A stretch of DNA of 64,000 nt from JBGSKY01 sp041740995 (GCA_041740995.1 JBGSKY010000292.1:14705-78704); one strand, 5' to 3'; shown: positions 34,778 to 44,700, counted from the stretch's first letter. Translations and numbers: made by a program. Notes: generated from the letters alone by a model not told the origin.

Positions 34778-34850
34778 AGTCCGATAGAGACCCGCAAATG
34801 ACTTGCGCTAGCCGCTGGCAATCGTCTGAACGTTGGTGCGAGGTTGACGG

Positions 34851-35072
34851 CTAATTCTGAGGGAAATCAAAATCTGGATCGGCAGGAATTTCATCTAGAT
34901 CATCCATCGCTTCGAATCCGTCTTCGGAAACCTGGTTAGCGATCGACGGCTCATTCCCCGAAAGACGATCGTTAATCATCTTTTTGCGCCGCGCGTTTTC
35001 CATTGCTGCAACGACCGCTGTCGCCAGCAGGCATCCGACCATCAAAGTGAGCCAACCGTAAGTCCAAACCAT
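34851..35072 (-). CDS. Small single-helix membrane protein
   Basis: A 73-residue protein from the ATG at 35070-35072. One N-terminal helix (VWTYGWLTLMVGCLLATAVV) is followed by a basic patch (ENARRKKMINDRL) and an acidic tail (DDLDEIPADPDFDFPQN). The charge pattern suggests the tail faces the cytoplasm. The function is unknown and there is no strong ribosome-binding site. Confidence 0.6.
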   Translation of the reverse strand: MVWTYGWLTLMVGCLLATAVVAAMENARRKKMINDRLSGNEPSIANQVSEDGFEAMDDLDEIPADPDFDFPQN

Positions 35073-35774
35073 CAAACGCTATCCCGCTAAAGCCCGCTGT
35101 GAAACCGCCCGACCAATCCATGCTTGGCACCATTAGTCTAATCTACAACCCTAATCGTCGCCGTGTTGGAGTCCAGGCTTTCAACAAGCTTATTCCTCTA
35201 ATTTTCAATTTGCCCAAACGGTAATGCGGTAGATATCCAAAGAGGTAGGATCCTCAATCAACCGCCTGAAGGAGACTTGCTGTTAAAGTTGCTTTGACCA
35301 GGCGAAGATCATACAACTTGCTCGGTTTGAGCACGACTTCACGCTAGATACGCCGCTTAAAGGATACCTTCGAAAATTATCTTAGCCTTTTTTGAAATTC
35401 TCCAATTTTTTGCTGGCTAAACATTGCGGCAATCCGCATCTCCGCCGGACCGTTTAGCGGTGGACACAATACCACTATTGCGGCGTGGGTAAATTTTTCT
35501 AACGGCGTAGACTGGAACATTATTATGACCTGTAATCACGACTCGTATCCGAAAGCAATGAAATCGCCTACAATTACGAAGCGTAGTGCAATTTCGGATT
35601 GATATTTGTGGGAACGTGCTTCAAGTCACCGACTGCAACCTCAAAACGTGATTCGCTGCCCTCCATCCAGCGTTCCCATGTCTACGAAAACTCGGCATGA
35701 CAATCCGGCCTCTCGGTTGGTATCTGTTTTGCTCTCAAGGTCGCAGTCGTTCATCCCATCCGCAGGTAACAGCC
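35073..35774. other. Long intergenic region
   Basis: About 700 bases between divergent genes. No gene, tRNA or known structured RNA could be recognised. It is AT-rich around 35380-35420 and has a segment near 35190-35260 that weakly resembles the TTCCTACCTGA repeat family (ATTCCTCTAATTTTC and GAGGTAGGA). Confidence 0.5.
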
Positions 35775-36758
35775 ATGAGACTCAATACACTATTTTTGGC
35801 CACCGCTTCGATCGTCGTTTCCGCGACCTCGATGGCTTTCGCCGCCGCGCCATCGATCGCGATTTTCAAATCTACCAGTCATGATTTTGGTACCGTCGCG
35901 AAAGCGGCCAAGACCGAACACCGATTTGAATTTACGAACCCGTCCGATCAACCATTGCATGTCCGTGGCGTCCACGCCAGTTGCGGATGTACCACGCCAA
36001 TCGTCGAGACAGAAACAGTTCTGCCGGGACAGACCGGAGCAATCATCGCTCGTTTCAACACCGGCTCGTTCTCAGGGGCCCGGTCAGCAACGTTGACAGT
36101 TTCATTCGATAAACCGAATTACAGCGAGCTGCAACTGCACGTCAAAGGCTATATCCGCAGCGACGTGGTCTTCGCACCGGGCGAAGCGAATTTTGGCAAC
36201 GTCAACGAGGGCGAAGGCAAGACGTTCAATATGGCGATTGATTACGCTGGTCGCAGCGACTGGGCAATCGTCGGAATTCAAACGAGCGATAAATTTATCA
36301 AGGCTCGTGCCGAAGAAACTCGACGACAATCCGGACGTGTTGGTTACGATCTCCAGATCGACTTGCTGCCTGACGCGCCGGTCGGATCCCTACTGACCGA
36401 GCTGATCGTTCAAACCAACGACCGTAACTTGAAAACCGTCCCTCTATTGATCACTGCAAACGTCGAAGCGGGCATTTCAATCTCGCCTCGCTCGGTCAGT
36501 CTGAGCGGCGGCGAAGATGATGCACCGTTTCAGCAAGTAATTGTGCTTAAAGGCAAAGACCCTTTCCGAGTGACTTCTATCGAAAGCGATCTGTTCGACA
36601 TCGAGGTCGAATTGTCTGAGGATGCGAAGGCTGTTCAAGCAATTCCGATGAAGTTGATGCCGAAACAATTCGCGAACATCGTCGACGGTAAGATTCTAAT
36701 CAAGACCGACCTTGAATCGATGCCGGTTATCGAGCTCGAAGTTGATTACACCAAGTAA
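35775..36758 (+). CDS. Secreted DUF1573 domain protein
   Basis: The ATG at 35775 begins a Sec signal peptide (MRLNTLFLATASIVVSATSM, cleavage near AFAA). The mature part has the DUF1573 domain (about 30-125; SHDFGTVAKAAKTEHRFEFT, VHASCGCTTPIV, the CGCT motif typical of the family, then LPGQTGAIIARFNTGSFSG), followed by two more Ig-like beta-sandwich stretches. The domain is related to the MSP/ASPM-type folds, and its role in planctomycetes is unknown. A clear terminator follows the gene. Confidence 0.88.
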   Translation: MRLNTLFLATASIVVSATSMAFAAAPSIAIFKSTSHDFGTVAKAAKTEHRFEFTNPSDQPLHVRGVHASCGCTTPIVETETVLPGQTGAIIARFNTGSFSGARSATLTVSFDKPNYSELQLHVKGYIRSDVVFAPGEANFGNVNEGEGKTFNMAIDYAGRSDWAIVGIQTSDKFIKARAEETRRQSGRVGYDLQIDLLPDAPVGSLLTELIVQTNDRNLKTVPLLITANVEAGISISPRSVSLSGGEDDAPFQQVIVLKGKDPFRVTSIESDLFDIEVELSEDAKAVQAIPMKLMPKQFANIVDGKILIKTDLESMPVIELEVDYTK

Positions 36759-36794
36759 TTAACTTCGCGAGAAACTTTTCAAAACGAAACTTTT

Positions 36795-36832
36795 CAGCGA
36801 GCGGGCCATCCAGTCCTCTCGCTGATTTTTTT
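36795..36832 (+). terminator. Rho-independent terminator of the DUF1573 gene
   Basis: CAGCGAG (36795-36801) pairs with CTCGCTG (36818-36824), followed by A and seven T. It lies 37 bases after the stop codon. The 16-base loop is longer than ideal. Confidence 0.8.
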
Positions 36833-36953
36833 GCAGACCACGAAAGACTAAATCGGCCGCTACGCGTCAGCATCCGGTTCAAGACTGGCTAACTGGGCTC
36901 ACGCCCGTCTCTCTCCGTTCCGCCAATGGGGCAGCCCCCTTTCGGAGAGGCTT

Positions 36954-38540
36954 CTAACTCTGTTTCGACCGAACGGCCCGTTCAAGCAACTGCTCCATTT
37001 TTTCGACCATAAACCGCGTGTCGCAAACTTTCGATGCACTTAGCCGGTCACGCATCGTAGACCGAATCTCGCGCAAGCTAGCTTGTTTGCTCGGATTGGT
37101 TGCATATGCGACCGCGGTTTGAATGTATTGATCAAGGTCAGCCACCGCGAATTCTGATAGGTGCGAAAACCCAACTATCGAACGGCTAGTCCGCGACGCC
37201 CAACGATCTCCGTTAAAGCACAAAACGGGGACGCCTAGCCAGAGCGATTCCATTGTCGTTGTCCCACCGTTGTAGGGAAACGTGTCAAGCGTCAAATCGA
37301 TTCGATCGTAGTGCTTCAAAAACTCGAAATGCGATGCTGGCGGCAAGAAGCTGACCCGCTCACGACCAACGCCGCGCTCAGCGAAACGATCAAGCAAGTA
37401 TTGCCGGTTGCATTCAGACTTCATTTCGCGATTGCCGATCAGTAAATGCGAAGAAGTCGCCTGGCAAAGAATTTTTGCCCATGCGTCTAAGACGATCGGC
37501 GTAATTTTATATTGCGTCCCAAGGCAACCAAAGACAAAGCCATCATCGTTGATTGTGGAACGCTGATAGACTGGTGGTGCTTCGTGATTGGTTTGAAACG
37601 AGAGATAGCTTGTCGGCAACGTCAGCAATTCTTCGCAGTAGTGCCGCCGCTCAGCTGCATCGATCGTGAATCGATCGCCGACCATGAAATCAAACTCATC
37701 GAATCCGCTGGTCGCAAACGAATTGAACCAAGCGATCTGAATCGGGGCGGGACGGTGAGTAAACAATCCCAGCCGCGTCGGTTTGCTGTAGGCACTTAGG
37801 TCGATCAAAACGTCGACTTGCTCGGCGTCGATGCAGTCAGCCGCTTCCGCGTTGGAGCATGAACCAATCGGAACAATTCGCGGTTCACCGTGCAACCAGC
37901 TCCATGTTTGATTCGCATTCGCCTTGTCGTCGAAGAGCGTGATATCGTATTTTTTATAATCGTGAGCGTTGATCAGCGGCCAGACTGGCTTCATATAATT
38001 CGCGTCGCACCAGTGAGCGGAAATATAACCGATGCGCAGAGGCCGCTGAGTTCGTTTTGCCCGACGCGAAACGTTCTGCCGCGAATTTGGCACCGACGAC
38101 CGCAGGCCGGCTTCGTCCTGACGGGTCATTTCCGCAAAATGTTTTCGCACTTTTAGTACTTCGGAATTGTTCATCTTCGGCGCGTTGACGCAAATCGTGG
38201 CGAGTGATCGCAACGATGGATAGTGAGAGGTTGATGTCGCCACAGCCTGCAGCAAGTCGACTGCCCGATCGACGTCGCCCAAACTATTGAGCGACCGACC
38301 GAGCTCGTATTCTGCGTCGACGTTCTCCGGCTTCAGCTCCAGCGACTTTTCCAACGCACCGATAGCCTGCGCGTATTCGCCGATCTCGCCGAGAACTTCA
38401 CCAACGATTTGCCAGTCGCGATATTGAGCAGCGTCAAGCCCGATGATTGCATCTAATCGCTGCAAGCATCCAATTCGATCGCCCGCTCGGCGACATTTTG
38501 CAGCCTGCGAACGAAGCCCGACGACACTCTTATCTTCCAT
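36954..38540 (-). CDS. TPR / SPY-OGT-like glycosyltransferase (GT41-like)
   Basis: A 528-residue cytosolic protein related to O-GlcNAc transferase and plant SPINDLY, which add a sugar to Ser/Thr of proteins. TPR-like repeats fill about residues 20-115 (AIGALEKSLELKPENVDAEY, ELGRSLNSLGDVDRAVDLLQ). The catalytic part starts near 165 (LRIGYISAHWCDANYMKPVW) with PAPIQIAWFNSFATSGFDEFDF, FVFGCLGTQYKITPIVLDAW and DLTLDTFPYNGGTTTMESLW, motifs that bind the nucleotide sugar in the family. The usual HPV/DHP His is SAHW here. Its start overlaps the end of the ApbE lipoprotein gene by 11 bases. Confidence 0.85.
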   Translation of the reverse strand: MEDKSVVGLRSQAAKCRRAGDRIGCLQRLDAIIGLDAAQYRDWQIVGEVLGEIGEYAQAIGALEKSLELKPENVDAEYELGRSLNSLGDVDRAVDLLQAVATSTSHYPSLRSLATICVNAPKMNNSEVLKVRKHFAEMTRQDEAGLRSSVPNSRQNVSRRAKRTQRPLRIGYISAHWCDANYMKPVWPLINAHDYKKYDITLFDDKANANQTWSWLHGEPRIVPIGSCSNAEAADCIDAEQVDVLIDLSAYSKPTRLGLFTHRPAPIQIAWFNSFATSGFDEFDFMVGDRFTIDAAERRHYCEELLTLPTSYLSFQTNHEAPPVYQRSTINDDGFVFGCLGTQYKITPIVLDAWAKILCQATSSHLLIGNREMKSECNRQYLLDRFAERGVGRERVSFLPPASHFEFLKHYDRIDLTLDTFPYNGGTTTMESLWLGVPVLCFNGDRWASRTSRSIVGFSHLSEFAVADLDQYIQTAVAYATNPSKQASLREIRSTMRDRLSASKVCDTRFMVEKMEQLLERAVRSKQS

Positions 38541-39612
38541 CAACAGCTCTAACTTCGAAGAATTTTTTGGCTTGTTCAGTCATCTTGATCTCAATCCCAC
38601 GGTCCGATTCTATCTGAAACAACGCAGCAATTTTGACTCGCGATGCAAATTCTAATCCAGCGACATCCCCCATGACCATCAGCGCCGTGGCCCAACCGTC
38701 GGCCACCATAGCGCGTTCGTCAACGACCGCAACGCTCCGTAACCGATGGTTGATCGGTCGATGTGTTCGCGGATCGATGATATGCGAGTAAGTCTGCGCG
38801 CCGTATTTCTTGGACTGCCGATATTCGCCAGAAACAGATAGGCAGCCGCGTTCCAACTTGCAATCGACAAGAGGTTGCCCAAGATTGGATGGATTTTCAA
38901 TGGAGATCTTCCAGGCCTTACCATTTGCAGATTCACCGATCGCTCCAAACTCGCCACCGATTGCGAACAAAGCGTTCTTTAACTCGTGCTCCATTGCGAT
39001 GGCTAGAACGCGATCTATCGCCCAGCCTTCAACAATCGCGTTCAGATCCAACTCTAACGGTAATTCCGCATGGTCGTCCAATGCACGCATAGAGACGGTC
39101 TTTTCTTCGCGACCCAGTTCAACACGTTGCCAGCCAACCTGTTCGCTGCAGTCAGTAAGCTGCGTTTGAGAAGGCGGCGACCAATCAGCTCGGAGGCTTG
39201 CAACGTTCCAAGCATCGATAATTGGCTTTATCGTTGGATCAAAGGCTCCTCCGGTTTGTTCGCCCACTTCGATGGCTCGCTCTAAGACCGCAAACAAAGG
39301 TTCGCTGACAGTAGTCGGCTCATTGGATAAAGCATGGTTGAGTCTTGAGAGTTCCGAAGCTTCGTCATACAGCGAAAAAGTCGCGTTGATGTTCGATAGC
39401 TCTGATTCAATCGCGGCCTGTAATCGGTCAAACTGTTCCGCGTCTACTGGATCACCAATGGTTAGCTGATAAGCCATTCCCATCGCCCGCCCAACGATCA
39501 ATGTCTTGCTTGGCGAGCTGACACTCACATTCGAGGTTGAAGGATTGCAACCAAATAAAAAGACAGTCGCCAGGATTATTGCGACGGTCGAAGTCAGACG
39601 TTGCGATTGCAT
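38530..39612 (-). CDS. apbE: ApbE family FMN transferase, lipoprotein type
   Basis: FAD:protein FMN transferase acting outside the cytoplasmic membrane. The ATG at 39610-39612 starts a lipoprotein signal (MQSQRLTSTVAIILATVFLF, then Cys22), so it is preferred over starts up to 75 bases earlier. ApbE motifs are in order: GMAYQLTI, NATFSLYDEASELSRLN, GGAFDPTIKPI, LDLNAIVEGWAIDRVL, FAIGGEFGAIG, YSHIIDPRTHRPINH and the metal-site DGWATALMVMG. It directly follows the FMN-binding membrane protein gene, its likely substrate. Confidence 0.92.
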   Translation of the reverse strand: MQSQRLTSTVAIILATVFLFGCNPSTSNVSVSSPSKTLIVGRAMGMAYQLTIGDPVDAEQFDRLQAAIESELSNINATFSLYDEASELSRLNHALSNEPTTVSEPLFAVLERAIEVGEQTGGAFDPTIKPIIDAWNVASLRADWSPPSQTQLTDCSEQVGWQRVELGREEKTVSMRALDDHAELPLELDLNAIVEGWAIDRVLAIAMEHELKNALFAIGGEFGAIGESANGKAWKISIENPSNLGQPLVDCKLERGCLSVSGEYRQSKKYGAQTYSHIIDPRTHRPINHRLRSVAVVDERAMVADGWATALMVMGDVAGLEFASRVKIAALFQIESDRGIEIKMTEQAKKFFEVRAVDGR

Positions 39613-39692
39613 AAATTCGATATTAGATTCGGCAGGTCTGTCGAAATACGGACTGACTTCAAAAGTAACTCGGAAAGACATTCTCATCGGTG

Positions 39693-41510
39693 TCAGGCGA
39701 GCGCGAGTAGGCCAATCACGCTGCAAGAAAGCGCGAGCGAGTCGGCCTTGCACCAGCGATCGCTGCGCGAATGGCGACGGACATATTGTAACAGCGCTCC
39801 CGTCGGACAACCGTAACGGCAGTACGCCATCGGTATCCGCAGGGAAACAAGCAGCCCAGTGATCGCCACCGCAATTGAACCCCACGCGGCCGCTCGCCAG
39901 GAGTATGCGTCAAAAGGTTCGATATTCACTAGACTTATCGGCAATTGCAGCAAGCCGACCAACAACGCCCAGCCGATCAGGAGCGGACGAATGCTCAGCA
40001 AAATCGTTCGCCATTTCCTTGACAACTGACCGGCAAGCTTCCAGCGGCGCGGCAGTAATTGCTGGACCGCTCCGTGCGGACAAAGATGCGAGCAGTAGAT
40101 ATTTCGCTGGCTGAAAATCGGCGTCGCCACTGCTGCAATGCTCAAAGCAACCAATCCGACAGCGGTCGTCCAAGGAATGCCACTCTGCGACCAGCCGACC
40201 AGCATGGCCAGCGAAAGCAGATGCCCGTTGATTAGACCAAGATAAACGACCAGAACCACTTGAAATACAACGCGCAGTCTCGCATTGCCGCGCAAACCAG
40301 TCATCCCGATAATAAATCCGATGGCAATGATCAACAAAGTCCCGAGGTCGCTCGTTTTTACTAGCCAAGCGGTTAGCTCTTTCCGTTTCGGTGCATCAAT
40401 GTGTTCTTTATATTCCCGCGCCGTGGCAATGATGCCTTCAGCTACTGCCATGCTAGTCATCGTCGCACCAGAGACGCCTTCGATATCGCTTTGCTTCAGC
40501 TCCATCGCATTCCATTGCTCGATTGAATATCGCCGAAGTAGCTTGGCGAAATAGGCGTCGTTGCGGACGTATCGCGTGTATGGCTCGTTGTCGAAGCTCT
40601 CTAGAATTTGCACGTTAACTAACTCGCCGCGAAGATCGATTGCGATCCTTGCATTAGTCGGTCCCTGGTAGCCGATAATCTCGTCGGCCTCTGGCGATGT
40701 GAACAACACAACGCCGACATTTTTTGCTTTGGCATCGAGCAGATGAAATAGGGCCGGAAAGGTTTCGTCACGCTGGATTTTGCTGGCCGCGGGAAAGATC
40801 GTCTGAGCATCTTGTAGCGTCAAATCGTAAGTGAATTTTGCAATCGGAAAAACGTTCCCCAGCCTTTTCTGAATGCCCTGCACGATCGCCAAACTGGTCA
40901 GTGTTGCACCGGCTACACCATCAATCTTTGCGTTTGCCGCCTGTTCCCAAGTCATCGCGTTCCAAGCGTTTTGAAAGCTCGCATCGCGTTTGACAAGTTC
41001 GACATGCTCATGCGTATCGCGGCTGTCGATGACCTCGATTCCGATGACTTTTTCGGCCGAATCGAAGGCAATCCAAACATTGGTTGGGCCGGAAAAACCG
41101 AGAAAGCGATCGCTCGCTGGCGACGTCTGAATGATCGAACCAATGACTGCACCGGAGAAGTCTAAGACTTCGATTCCACCACGCCGATTCATATTTCCCC
41201 ATCGGCTGGCTGATGGAAAAAGCGTGCTGACGCGCTCGATTGGCAACGCATTAATGCTTGCCTCTGGCAGCTGTGACAATGCCTTTTCATGCTGGATGTG
41301 CATCGCGTAGAGCGAAACGGCGAGCATCATCAAGCGGAATCCGTGCAAGCAAAACATCTTCACAGAAATCAGCTTTCGCGGTGGCTTGCTTGGCACAGGG
41401 ATCAGCGTTTCAGGAATTAGATCGCAGAGCCGTCTCGGGCTTTTGAAAGGATTACGGCGCGGGCAGGATTTGAATCGCGTCGGCATGGACAAAACCGTTG
41501 GCAGATTCAC
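39693..41510 (-). CDS. NosR/NapH-like membrane protein with two FMN-binding domains and CxxxCP clusters
   Basis: An integral membrane redox protein. Two FMN-binding domains (about 95-215 and 235-355 on the long start) each carry the flavinylation motif (DGVAGATLTS and EGVSGATMTS; the second T receives FMN from ApbE). The C-terminal half has about five helices and two iron-sulfur-type loops: CSHLCPHGA near 473 and CRYGCPTGA near 563. Layout resembles NosR with a doubled flavin domain but without a terminal 4Fe-4S ferredoxin. The start is uncertain: 41510 overlaps the previous gene by 59 bases and 41357 is an alternative just before the first helix. Confidence 0.85.
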   Translation of the reverse strand: MNLPTVLSMPTRFKSCPRRNPFKSPRRLCDLIPETLIPVPSKPPRKLISVKMFCLHGFRLMMLAVSLYAMHIQHEKALSQLPEASINALPIERVSTLFPSASRWGNMNRRGGIEVLDFSGAVIGSIIQTSPASDRFLGFSGPTNVWIAFDSAEKVIGIEVIDSRDTHEHVELVKRDASFQNAWNAMTWEQAANAKIDGVAGATLTSLAIVQGIQKRLGNVFPIAKFTYDLTLQDAQTIFPAASKIQRDETFPALFHLLDAKAKNVGVVLFTSPEADEIIGYQGPTNARIAIDLRGELVNVQILESFDNEPYTRYVRNDAYFAKLLRRYSIEQWNAMELKQSDIEGVSGATMTSMAVAEGIIATAREYKEHIDAPKRKELTAWLVKTSDLGTLLIIAIGFIIGMTGLRGNARLRVVFQVVLVVYLGLINGHLLSLAMLVGWSQSGIPWTTAVGLVALSIAAVATPIFSQRNIYCSHLCPHGAVQQLLPRRWKLAGQLSRKWRTILLSIRPLLIGWALLVGLLQLPISLVNIEPFDAYSWRAAAWGSIAVAITGLLVSLRIPMAYCRYGCPTGALLQYVRRHSRSDRWCKADSLALSCSVIGLLALA

Positions 41511-43752
41511 TATCGAGTGTCACTTTTAACATTTGCCCAGCTTGCAAAGCGAACGTTCCCAACGAAACAAATCCGTACGGCTGATTTGGCGGCTGCCGCA
41601 TATCGACGCGAACGCTTTGGTGCAAATCTCCCTGAACAATATTGATCGCTGCATTGGTCGCTCGATTGTCCGCTGGCTGAGTCGCCAACCGAATTTCATA
41701 CGCGCCCGATTTTTCGATCAAGTGTGAAAACTCAATAGTCGCCTTGGCGCTGGCTGGGGCGTAACGGTAGCTGTTCCCGACGAAACCTTTCAAGCCGCCG
41801 CCGCTCTCCCATTTTCCCGTCGTGATCGCCGCTGAGTCGTCAATCACGATGCCCGGCAAGGTCGATGGGTCGAGTCCCTTGGGTGGGCCAGTCGATGGAG
41901 CAAGCGGCAGCGCATCGGCGGGGATCGTAAATTCCGCTTCAACGTTTGGACGATGCGCTTTGCCTGGTAATTGAAGCAGCGAATCCATCTCAGGCCAGTA
42001 ACGTTCGTAGACCGCGTATGGCAGACAGTCGCGGGCAACGCAGATCGACGCCGCCTTTCCAACGACTTCGCCCATCATTCCACAAGTCTTCATCACACGA
42101 ACGGTACCGAGAGCTTCGTGTGTGACGCTGATACAACGTCCAGCCATGAACATGTTTTCAATGTTCTTCGAATAAAAACATCGATACGGAACTGGATACC
42201 CGTAGTCTCGATCGATCCGCTGATCATGTTCGGCAATAGAAATGAACGGGTTATCGGGGAATTTTTCCGCATACTGTTTCTTGGGATAGTGCAGATCGAT
42301 CGACCAAGTGCTTGGCACGCAGCCGTCAGTAAAATCGCGTTTGGTTACGATATCGTCTTGCGTCAGCACGACGTCGCCCAAAAGCTGACGCGACTCGCGC
42401 GGCCCGCCGACGAAAGCGACCCACGTAAGGTAAGCCGACTTATGCTGCTCGGCCCCGTCGCGATTTTTCATCGCGTTAAAGGCCCCGAAGACCGCTCGCA
42501 GATTCCAGTCGCGGATTCCTTCAGCGTCGCCCAATGGATCTTTATCGAAACCCGATTCCCAAAACCATTGGCCATGATGATCAACTGGATATGGAAAGTC
42601 TGCCATGTTCAAATCCAAAGCCCACGGGGTTTCAGGAAAAGCGCGTTCCGTAGCATCGCCGTCTGTAGCTTCGTCCCAAGCCCACATGTTGCTCATCCCC
42701 ATCCGACCTTTGGCTTCGATCGTAAACTGAGCGCCAGCCAACTCGCCAAGCGTTCCGTGTCCAGTCGCGTCGCAGAACAGCCGACCGCTGAAGACCGATT
42801 GTTCGCTTGACTGGGTATCAAATGCGTGGACCGCTACGATTTTTTCATCGGCCATATCCACTGCGAAGGCATGGTGGTTGAGGAACAAGTCGATATTGGG
42901 CTCCGCTCGTACGATCGCTTCCTTTCGCGCGTCACCGAACTCTTCGAAAGTGCCCGGCGATTTGGTAGCGCGGTCAGAAAACTCGTCAACAATTTCGCCG
43001 ATTCGTGGATACTTGCCCCGTCGAATGTTCCCCATCGCCCAGACGCGGACCTCGCTGGACCCGTTGCCACCCAAGACTGGTCGGTCTTGAATGAGTGCAA
43101 CTTTGCAGCCCATTCTAGCGGCGGAGATGGCAGCTCCCATTCCAGAATATCCGCCGCCAACGACGACCAAATCGTAGTCTGAATGCAGCGTCGGTTGTTC
43201 GTCGAGCTCCAACGCCGCGCGCCGCCATTGAGGTAGAATTTCGCTTTCGTTGGGCGGCGGCTCGTCTGACTTGGTAAAGCAAATCGCATCACAACGACCG
43301 TCGAATCCGGTTGAATCGCGCAACCTCAGTTCGACCGCGGACTTCTTAATTTCGATTGTCCCGCCAGCCTGCCAATTCCACTGGGCTCCAGTTGTTCCGA
43401 ATGTCGTTTGGATTGGAACATTGTCAATCAACAATTCAAATTTTCCAGGCTGACCTTCCGCTTTCCATCGAGCGACCCAATCCTTGGTGCGAACAAAAAC
43501 GTGGTAAACTCCGGGCTCGGTGAACTTGACCATCGTGACTGCGTCTGCAACCGGTTGGCCCAATCCGTGCGCTAGTAGATAGGGTGAGCCCATCTGGCGA
43601 ATGAACTGCGTGTCCAATGACCAGCCGCCATGCGATTCGAAGCTCTCAGCTTCAACCAGAACTTGCACCGGAGCGGCGACTGTCACCGCAGCGAACCATG
43701 AATTCAAGCTCGCCAGCGCCAGCAAAATAACGGAGAAGATTTTCTTGAGCAT
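41452..43752 (-). CDS. Secreted FAD-dependent oxidoreductase with flanking beta-sandwich domains
   Basis: A 766-residue exported flavoenzyme. A Sec signal peptide (MLKKIFSVILLALASLNSWF, cleavage near TVAA) is followed by a carbohydrate-binding-like domain (30-165; VLVEAESFESHGGWSLD, GVYHVFVRTKDWV). The FAD_oxidored core starts at about 192 (DLVVVGGGYSGMGAAISAAR), with LGGNGSSEVRVWA, FCDATGHGTLGELAG and NMFMAGRCISVTHEALGTVR. The C-terminus (about 630-766) is a golvesin-like beta domain. It probably acts on carbohydrates outside the cytoplasm, next to a ThuA protein and a flavin electron-transfer module. Confidence 0.88.
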   Translation of the reverse strand: MLKKIFSVILLALASLNSWFAAVTVAAPVQVLVEAESFESHGGWSLDTQFIRQMGSPYLLAHGLGQPVADAVTMVKFTEPGVYHVFVRTKDWVARWKAEGQPGKFELLIDNVPIQTTFGTTGAQWNWQAGGTIEIKKSAVELRLRDSTGFDGRCDAICFTKSDEPPPNESEILPQWRRAALELDEQPTLHSDYDLVVVGGGYSGMGAAISAARMGCKVALIQDRPVLGGNGSSEVRVWAMGNIRRGKYPRIGEIVDEFSDRATKSPGTFEEFGDARKEAIVRAEPNIDLFLNHHAFAVDMADEKIVAVHAFDTQSSEQSVFSGRLFCDATGHGTLGELAGAQFTIEAKGRMGMSNMWAWDEATDGDATERAFPETPWALDLNMADFPYPVDHHGQWFWESGFDKDPLGDAEGIRDWNLRAVFGAFNAMKNRDGAEQHKSAYLTWVAFVGGPRESRQLLGDVVLTQDDIVTKRDFTDGCVPSTWSIDLHYPKKQYAEKFPDNPFISIAEHDQRIDRDYGYPVPYRCFYSKNIENMFMAGRCISVTHEALGTVRVMKTCGMMGEVVGKAASICVARDCLPYAVYERYWPEMDSLLQLPGKAHRPNVEAEFTIPADALPLAPSTGPPKGLDPSTLPGIVIDDSAAITTGKWESGGGLKGFVGNSYRYAPASAKATIEFSHLIEKSGAYEIRLATQPADNRATNAAINIVQGDLHQSVRVDMRQPPNQPYGFVSLGTFALQAGQMLKVTLDSESANGFVHADAIQILPAP

Positions 43753-43791
43753 GTTAAATTAGACGGAAAGTATCAAAAGTCATGTCGCTGT

Positions 43792-44700
43792 CTACTTTTT
43801 GGGCAGCGGCTTGACGGAAGCAGGTTTGAATTGTTCTAGGTCCGGCGATGCGGTCCGTAAGCCACCGGCTGGCACTTCAAGCTTGGCTGACCAAGCAATT
43901 CCGTTGAGTATAACGCAACGCAAATCGTCGATCACCCAGTTCCCGTAAAAGTGCGGCATCACGATTGCGAAACCTCGTCCACCATCGGTCCGATCGATGC
44001 ACCAAGCAACCGGCTCGGCACTGGGCGACTCCGGCGGCAACATCGACGTGGCCAAGACAGTAACGTTCGCCGCGGGCTTGTTCGCATCGGGACCAAAATA
44101 GTTATTGATGTACGGTTCGTCATTCAACGTGAATGGCTGCCAACCGCGAAGAATCGGATGTTCGATCGATTTCGGTGTTATGGTAGCTGAATCAAATACG
44201 CGAGCGATCGACTGGTGGTGAGCGCACGACTTGTTCGCAAAATAGCCGCCCATCCAGTGCAAAAGCGGATGATCACCGTCGGCTGGTACATCTTCACCTA
44301 ACAACCCGGTCGCGAAATGCAGGCAGACAATGCCACAGCCGCGCGACATCATCGTTTGAAGGTCCGCCATGATGGTATCCGAGTCAGGCATGCGCTCGGC
44401 CGGAAACGTGTCACCAACAAACACGACACTGTCAGCCTTCTCGAGCAATTCATCACCGTGCGGCCACTGGTCCAATACGTTCACTTCGATACCAGCGAGT
44501 TGAGCATTATTTTCCAAGCAATGCTCGATCAGCAATGCTGATGCGGCGACTTCATGTGTTCCGGGCGGATGCGTGCTCGGCCCAACAACGACCAAAACCT
44601 GAGTAGATTCCGCGAACGAAAGACGGACAAATAAAAGAGACGCGACGATCGCGACGCCGAAAAATTTTACGGGCTTGAGCACGACGATAGTTCCTATCAA
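43792..44700 (-). CDS. Secreted ThuA-like domain protein
   Basis: A 302-residue exported protein. The signal peptide covers roughly residues 1-30 (VKFFGVAIVASLLFVRLSFA). The ThuA-like domain follows: VLVVVGPSTHPPGTHEVAAS, VFVGDTFPAERM, GCGIVCLHFATG, LLHWMGGYFANKS, GGRGFAIVMPHFYGNW. ThuA relatives are glutamine amidotransferase-like folds linked to sugar metabolism. A second ThuA domain occurs in the protein at 12089-15481. It is probably cotranscribed with the FAD oxidoreductase, 39 bases downstream. Confidence 0.85.
   Translation of the reverse strand: MIGTIVVLKPVKFFGVAIVASLLFVRLSFAESTQVLVVVGPSTHPPGTHEVAASALLIEHCLENNAQLAGIEVNVLDQWPHGDELLEKADSVVFVGDTFPAERMPDSDTIMADLQTMMSRGCGIVCLHFATGLLGEDVPADGDHPLLHWMGGYFANKSCAHHQSIARVFDSATITPKSIEHPILRGWQPFTLNDEPYINNYFGPDANKPAANVTVLATSMLPPESPSAEPVAWCIDRTDGGRGFAIVMPHFYGNWVIDDLRCVILNGIAWSAKLEVPAGGLRTASPDLEQFKPASVKPLPKK

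Noticed and set aside
34179..34778. Long plus-strand open frame of about 199 codons
   Set aside because: It runs antisense to the DUF4870 gene and through two repeat elements, with no ribosome-binding site or plausible protein features.
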